Origin: Deltaproteobacteria bacterium
GTDB lineage: Bacteria; Myxococcota_A; Polyangia; HGW-17
Direction: 5' to 3'
Assembly: GCA_003249585.1 (NCBI GenBank)
Contig: QKIM01000558.1
Location: 1-9,160 of the forward strand
Length of the DNA: 9,160 nucleotides
The notes beneath the pieces were generated by a model. It was not told the DNA's origin, searched no databases, and saw nothing but the letters and a program-made list of their open reading frames with translations. A program made the translations under genes and the position numbers. Shown piece by piece: positions 6,122 to 9,160 of this stretch (the stretch's first letter is position 1; each line of letters starts with the position of its first letter).

Positions 6122-7631
6122 GTTTGACCCTCTGAGAGGAGAGGAGCGCCACGAGGCGGGAGCGGTTGTAGAGGGACCAGATGAAGAGCCCAAAGAGGAA
6201 GAAGCCCCACCAGGGCGTCACGATGAGCAGGACCGCCAGAAAGACCAGAGGCAGCAGCGCCAGCTTCACCAGGAAGGCCAGCACGGGGTGGCCCTCGATG
6301 AAGGAGGCCATTCTCTCGCCGTTGGTGTAATACCAGCGCACGAAGCGCCGCCCCAGCTCGTTCTTGAGGAGGATGTCGTCGCGGAACAGGCGCAGGATCT
6401 GCACTGCTGCGTGATCCTTGCCACCGAACACCGCCGTGGCGATGAAGCAGTAGTCGCCCGTTGCACTGCCGCCGTCACCGGAATACTGCTCGGCAAAGTC
6501 GGTCATGGGAGCGGGGACCCCTGTCTGGGTGGTGGACATCTCCGAGACGTTGCGGTGATCGTCCACAGCCACCACGGCGACCGTATAGGTGATGCCATTC
6601 TCCAGACCGTTGATACGCACGGAGCTGGATGTACGAGGCGCGGTGGCGCACACGTAACACTTGTAGGGGCGTCCTCCGCCGACCACGGCGTTGTCGGGGC
6701 AACTGAGCTCCTTGGTGTTGTACGTTCCGGTCACCGTTGGAGGCTGCGTACCGGCCACATTGACCTGGTTGTCGTAGGAAGGAGCCGGGGGCACGAAGAA
6801 GCCGGCCTTGTTGGTCGTATTTGTATCGTTTGTGTTGCTTGTATTGTTGGTCGTGTTGGTGTTGTTGGTCGTCGTGGTGTTATTGGTGCTGTTCGTGTTG
6901 TTCGTGTTGTTGGTGCCGTCGATGGAGAGGACCTTGCCGCACACCTCCTCGGTGTCGATCCAGTCTGCCTTGTCCTCGGACGCGGCCTCTCCGGGGCTCC
7001 CTTCCCGCATGCACAGCACGTTGAAATAGTTCACCCCCTCCTCGTCCACGTCGGTGTTCTCCCACTTGACCGTCAGAGCGCCCTCTCCGGGGGACACGGT
7101 GACGTTGTAGGGAGCCGAGGGTGGCTGGGTGTCGAAGGAGAAGCTCTCACTGTACGCCACCGTGCGCCCTTCGAGGGCGGAGAAGATGTAGAAGGTGTTG
7201 GAGCCGGAGCTCACCATGGAGCAGACGCCCTCGGCGGGATCGACCATGTAGTTGATAGGCAGGGGCACAAACTCGTGGCTGTCCTGATAGGAGTTGACGT
7301 TGATGGTGGCCAACTCCGCGCACTTGTCCAGCCCCACCGCAGTGTTCGAGCAGTCGGACCCGACGTAGTAATAGGCGTCGGAGCCGTCGTAGGTGCCCGA
7401 ATAGGCCATCTCAAGGTAAAAGGAGTAGTATTCACCCTCCCCGGCGGCCTCGTCGCACAGGCAGCGTGCCAGGTTGGCGTGCTCCGTCTGCTGGACCGAA
7501 TTGAGGGAGCTGCTCCCCGTCCCTATCCCATCCCGATAGGCGTAGACACTGTACTGCCCCAGCGCCGTGGCAGGCGCCAGCAGCGTAAGCGCAAAAAAGG
7601 AAAACAGGAAGAGTTTGGTCGTTCGTTGCAT
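6111..7631 (-). CDS. Secreted fibronectin-III-like protein with C-terminal CFI-box membrane anchor
   Basis: 506 aa. The signal peptide covers about residues 1-25. Residues 27-165 form a Cys-containing N-terminal region (Cys57, 59, 94, 104, 137) that I do not recognise. A fibronectin-III-like domain begins at 170 (PPSAPYNVTVSP, ALTVKWENTD, NYFNVLC) and resumes at about 336 (SVRINGLENGITYTVAVVAVDDHRNVSE). Its middle is replaced by a long insert of about 130 residues with four Cys and an Asn/Thr tract. After a linker comes YCFIATAVFGG (394-404) and LRLFRDDILLKNELGRRFVRWYY (413-435). This CFI-box end occurs on myxobacterial surface proteins and is followed here by two hydrophobic segments (about 448-471 and 474-487) and a basic tail. 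The protein is probably surface-exposed and membrane-held, working with the beta-barrel product encoded 11 bases into its own end. GGAGGG five bases before the ATG supports the start. Function is unknown; adhesion or assembly is conceivable. Confidence 0.8.
   Translation of the reverse strand: MQRTTKLFLFSFFALTLLAPATALGQYSVYAYRDGIGTGSSSLNSVQQTEHANLARCLCDEAAGEGEYYSFYLEMAYSGTYDGSDAYYYVGSDCSNTAVGLDKCAELATINVNSYQDSHEFVPLPINYMVDPAEGVCSMVSSGSNTFYIFSALEGRTVAYSESFSFDTQPPSAPYNVTVSPGEGALTVKWENTDVDEEGVNYFNVLCMREGSPGEAASEDKADWIDTEEVCGKVLSIDGTNNTNNTNSTNNTTTTNNTNTTNNTSNTNDTNTTNKAGFFVPPAPSYDNQVNVAGTQPPTVTGTYNTKELSCPDNAVVGGGRPYKCYVCATAPRTSSSVRINGLENGITYTVAVVAVDDHRNVSEMSTTQTGVPAPMTDFAEQYSGDGGSATGDYCFIATAVFGGKDHAAVQILRLFRDDILLKNELGRRFVRWYYTNGERMASFIEGHPVLAFLVKLALLPLVFLAVLLIVTPWWGFFLFGLFIWSLYNRSRLVALLSSQRVKHAE
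6810..6914 (-). repeat. Asn/Thr low-complexity tract in the fibronectin-like protein
   Basis: Residues 240-274 are almost only Asn and Thr with an occasional Ser or Asp, built from short units such as NNT and NTT. Several overlapping N-x-T/S sequons occur. The codons alternate between AAC/AAT and ACC/ACG/ACA, so the DNA repeat is imperfect and older than a fresh slippage tract. It is a flexible spacer and could be a glycosylation site if the organism has such a system. Confidence 0.85.
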
Positions 7632-7636
7632 CGCAG

Positions 7637-7642
7637 CCCTCC
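7637..7642 (-). promoter_or_regulatory. Shine-Dalgarno site of the fibronectin-like gene
   Basis: GGAGGG on the minus strand, five bases before the ATG at 7631, confirms this start and the signal peptide that follows. Confidence 0.7.
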
Positions 7643-7686
7643 GGCAGAAGTGAAAACTACCACACTTCAGTGGGTATTCCCAAATA

Positions 7687-7695
7687 ATTGTAGCA
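7687..7695 (-). promoter_or_regulatory. Extended -10 element for the fibronectin/barrel/truA unit
   Basis: TGCTACAAT on the minus strand gives a -10 of TACAAT (five of six) with an upstream TG. No good -35 lies 17 bases upstream, which extended -10 promoters tolerate. The start would be near 7680, leaving a leader of about 49 bases before the ATG at 7631. The leader contains a short near-palindrome, CACTTCAGTG at 7663-7672 on the plus strand. Confidence 0.4.
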
Positions 7696-7757
7696 CGCCC
7701 TCCTCGGTGTGCCGCATGGGAAAGAGCAGGAATTGACTCGAACAGGTGAAGGGATCC

Positions 7758-7766
7758 TGATATACT
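7758..7766 (+). promoter_or_regulatory. Extended -10 element for the basic exported protein gene
   Basis: TGATATACT gives TATACT (7761-7766, five of six) with an upstream TG. A TTGACT (7733-7738) also matches -35, but the 22-base gap is too long for normal pairing, so the extended -10 probably carries recognition. The start near 7772 leaves a leader of about 68 bases. Confidence 0.45.
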
Positions 7767-7825
7767 ACGTCATCGATGTGTTGCGCGGGGCATCGTGCGC
7801 CGCGGCCGTGTCCACAACCAGCCCC

Positions 7826-7830
7826 AGGAG
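7826..7830 (+). promoter_or_regulatory. Shine-Dalgarno site deciding the start at 7840
   Basis: AGGAG touches the ATG at 7831 directly but lies nine bases before the ATG at 7840. Only the second spacing is usable, so the shorter protein beginning MRSVFALF is preferred. A GTG at 7795 in the same frame has no such site. Confidence 0.65.
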
Positions 7831-7839
7831 ATGTTTCTC

Positions 7840-8733
7840 ATGCGCTCAGTCTTCGCCCTCTTCATGGTCATTTCCCTCGCCCTCCCCACGGGTGCCTCTC
7901 TGGCCCAGGTCTCCCCTGCACCAAAGCTCTCCCGTGCGGTGAGAACCGAGCTCAAGAGTACGCCCAACATCCTCCTGTGGGTTGATGTCAAGGCCTTTAG
8001 AAACTCGAACTTCTATCCCGTGGTATCCACCACTGTGCACAGCGTGCAGAAGATGCTCCTGAAGAGCTCCAAGTGCATGAAGCACCTGACCCCCTCCAAC
8101 GTGGACTACGTCCTGGTCGCCATCTCCAAGAAGAAGCACAAAGAGTCCGGGTACATCAGCCTCAGCGGCTCCTTCTCGGCCTCCAAGCTGGTCAACTGTT
8201 TAGGCCGGGACCAGAAAATGAAGCGCACCACCTTCAAGGGCTACCCCGCCTGGCAGGATAAAAAAGACGAGTTCCTCTACGCGCCCTCCATGGGCTCCAT
8301 GGTCCTCATCAAGGCGGTCGGACACGCGGTCCATCCCCGCAAGGGCATCCTCGGACAGGGCCATATCCGAAAACTGAGGAGCTCCCGCTTCCTGGTGGCC
8401 GACATCGGCAGCATGCGCAAGCGCGATGGGTTCAAGGCACTGGTGGGCCACGGAACCCTGGGCTCCAAGATGCTCTTCAAGGGCTCCGTCTATTTCCACT
8501 CCGTCGATGAAGCCCGCAAGGCGATGAGCCAGCTCAAGGGTGTCACGGGCAACGTGCTGGCCCAGCCCCTCACCAAGACCCTCACCTTCAGGCGCAGGGG
8601 CGCGACCATCTTCGCCGACTACTCCATGGACACGACGCAGCTCACCTACCTGAACTCCACCCTCAGCATGTTGCTCGGCCGCAAGAAATCCACGCCACAC
8701 TCGCATCAGTCCACACCCCGCAAACACTATTAG
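7840..8733 (+). CDS. Basic exported protein of unknown function with two similar halves
   Basis: 297 aa. A signal peptide (MRSVFALFMVISLALPTGAS) ends with a likely cut after SLA at residue 22, so it is exported; there is no lipobox or further membrane segment. The mature protein is strongly Lys/Arg-rich, has only two Cys (79 and 120) and ends in a basic His-containing tail (RKKSTPHSHQSTPRKHY). The same order of elements occurs twice. The first half has NILLWVDVKAFRN (43-55), SGYISLSGSFSASKLVNCLG (103-122) and TTFKGYPAW (130-138). The second has RFLVADIGSMRKR (183-195), KMLFKGSVYFHSVDEARKAM (210-229) and LTFRRRGATIFADYS (248-262). This looks like an ancient duplication of an alpha/beta unit. 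No catalytic motif was found and I do not recognise the family. It is probably a periplasmic or surface protein, possibly co-transcribed with the lipoprotein gene 57 bases downstream. Confidence 0.8.
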   Translation: MRSVFALFMVISLALPTGASLAQVSPAPKLSRAVRTELKSTPNILLWVDVKAFRNSNFYPVVSTTVHSVQKMLLKSSKCMKHLTPSNVDYVLVAISKKKHKESGYISLSGSFSASKLVNCLGRDQKMKRTTFKGYPAWQDKKDEFLYAPSMGSMVLIKAVGHAVHPRKGILGQGHIRKLRSSRFLVADIGSMRKRDGFKALVGHGTLGSKMLFKGSVYFHSVDEARKAMSQLKGVTGNVLAQPLTKTLTFRRRGATIFADYSMDTTQLTYLNSTLSMLLGRKKSTPHSHQSTPRKHY

Positions 8734-8780
8734 CCGATTTTTTCCGTCCTTCATGGCCCCCCGGGTCCACTGAGCATGAC

Positions 8781-8785
8781 GGAGG
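8781..8785 (+). promoter_or_regulatory. Shine-Dalgarno site of the VWA-type lipoprotein gene
   Basis: GGAGG lies five bases before the ATG at 8791. An in-frame ATG at 8776 lies upstream of this site and is rejected for that reason. Confidence 0.75.
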
Positions 8786-8790
8786 TCCCC

Positions 8791-9160
8791 ATGTTCCGTC
8801 GTCTCGTACCGCTTCTCCTCCTCGCATGTCTGGCAGGCTGCAAGAGCTCCGTCGTCCTTAGGGACGGGCAGTGTCCCAACTGCAACCCGAGCTCCGCCGA
8901 CTACCGCTCCGCCATCTCCCGCGAGGTGGACATCCTGTTCATCATCGACAACTCTTTGTCCATGCAGAGCGTCATAGCCACCCTCCGTGATCAGGTCGTG
9001 CACCTCATCGACACGCTCTACGCCCTCCCCACCGGACTCCCAAACGTCCACATCGGGGTGACCACTCCCAGCTTCGGCACGACGCCCTATGTAATCCCCG
9101 GCTGTGAAACCCAGGAGAACGAAGGCCGGCTGCTCAATGGCGAGTTCATGAGCTGCCAGA
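8791..9160 (+). CDS. VWA-like lipoprotein, 5' part only, cut by the window edge
   Basis: 123 codons are visible and the frame is still open at the edge. MFRRLVPLLLLACLAGC is a lipoprotein signal peptide with a perfect LAGC lipobox, so Cys17 would be lipidated and the protein held on a membrane facing the periplasm or the cell surface. VDILFIIDNSLSM (46-58) is the first strand and MIDAS motif of a von Willebrand factor A domain, with metal ligands Asp53, Ser55 and Ser57 (DxSxS). NVHIGVTTPSFGT (85-97) is the expected second strand; the usual Thr-Ser-Asp after IGV reads TTPS here. A QCPNCNP segment (27-33) and Cys104 and Cys122 could form disulfides. VWA lipoproteins of this kind are common in myxobacteria, usually unassigned. 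It lies 57 bases after the basic exported protein gene with no clear terminator between, so they may share a transcript. Confidence 0.85.
   Translation, partial: MFRRLVPLLLLACLAGCKSSVVLRDGQCPNCNPSSADYRSAISREVDILFIIDNSLSMQSVIATLRDQVVHLIDTLYALPTGLPNVHIGVTTPSFGTTPYVIPGCETQENEGRLLNGEFMSCQ

Noticed and set aside
5853..7736. Plus-strand open frame of over 600 codons across the barrel and fibronectin genes
   Set aside because: It crosses two real minus-strand genes and their overlap, and has low-complexity Val/Gly/His composition, including the reverse of the Asn/Thr tract read as Val/Leu runs.
8745..8785. Hairpin around TCATG and CATGA that could mask the VWA gene's ribosome site
   Set aside because: The stem is short and has a mismatch; there is no further support for regulation.
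8200..9051. Minus-strand open frame opposite the basic exported protein and the VWA lipoprotein
   Set aside because: It spans two plus-strand genes that both have signal peptides and ribosome sites; it has no motif of its own.

Overview
The window is visibly GC-rich and carries eight recognisable protein genes, one of them cut by the right edge. It has the look of a myxobacterium-type genome (Myxococcota or a related former deltaproteobacterial lineage). Three things point that way: lipoproteins and exported proteins are abundant; a fibronectin-III-like secreted protein ending in a CFIATA-type box sits beside an outer-membrane beta-barrel gene, a pairing I recall from myxobacteria (MXAN_2561/MXAN_2562-like); and there is a lipoprotein with a von Willebrand A-type DILFIIDNSLSM motif. 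No rRNA, tRNA, CRISPR array or complete insertion sequence was seen. The taxonomic placement is inference.

Left part (1-1921). A good sigma-70-like promoter at 31-59 points left, out of the window, towards an unseen gene. Next is a minus-strand C45-type Ntn-hydrolase lipoprotein (94-1398). Divergent from it is a two-gene unit: a small thioredoxin-fold protein with a CNVC site (1580-1921), whose promoter suggests a leaderless message, and a B12-binding-type radical SAM protein (1918-3243) whose GTG start overlaps the thioredoxin stop codon.

Middle (3244-4627). A gap of about 280 bp with little in it precedes a PD-(D/E)XK nuclease/transposase-family (Rpn-like) gene at 3524-4564. Its 3' end contains a tandem 12-bp repeat array coding for repeated EGR units. 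Patches of rarer, AT-richer codons suggest it was acquired horizontally.

Right-middle (4628-7631). Three minus-strand genes form a tightly packed unit, in transcription order: the secreted fibronectin-III/CFI-box protein, an outer-membrane beta-barrel protein (11-bp overlap) and truA (3-bp gap). The first two look like a surface or envelope pair. truA, a tRNA-modification gene, appears to depend on the same transcript and probably on translational coupling.

Right end (7632-9160). A divergent intergenic region holds two outward-facing extended -10 elements. To the right lie a basic, exported protein of unknown function (7840-8733) with two similar halves, and the 5' part of a lipoprotein with a von Willebrand factor A-type MIDAS motif (8791 to the edge).

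Overall the window reads as ordinary chromosome enriched in envelope proteins, with one selfish-type nuclease gene. The least-explained items are the Asn/Thr tract and large insert inside the fibronectin-like domain, the duplicated basic exported protein, and the thioredoxin-radical SAM pair.
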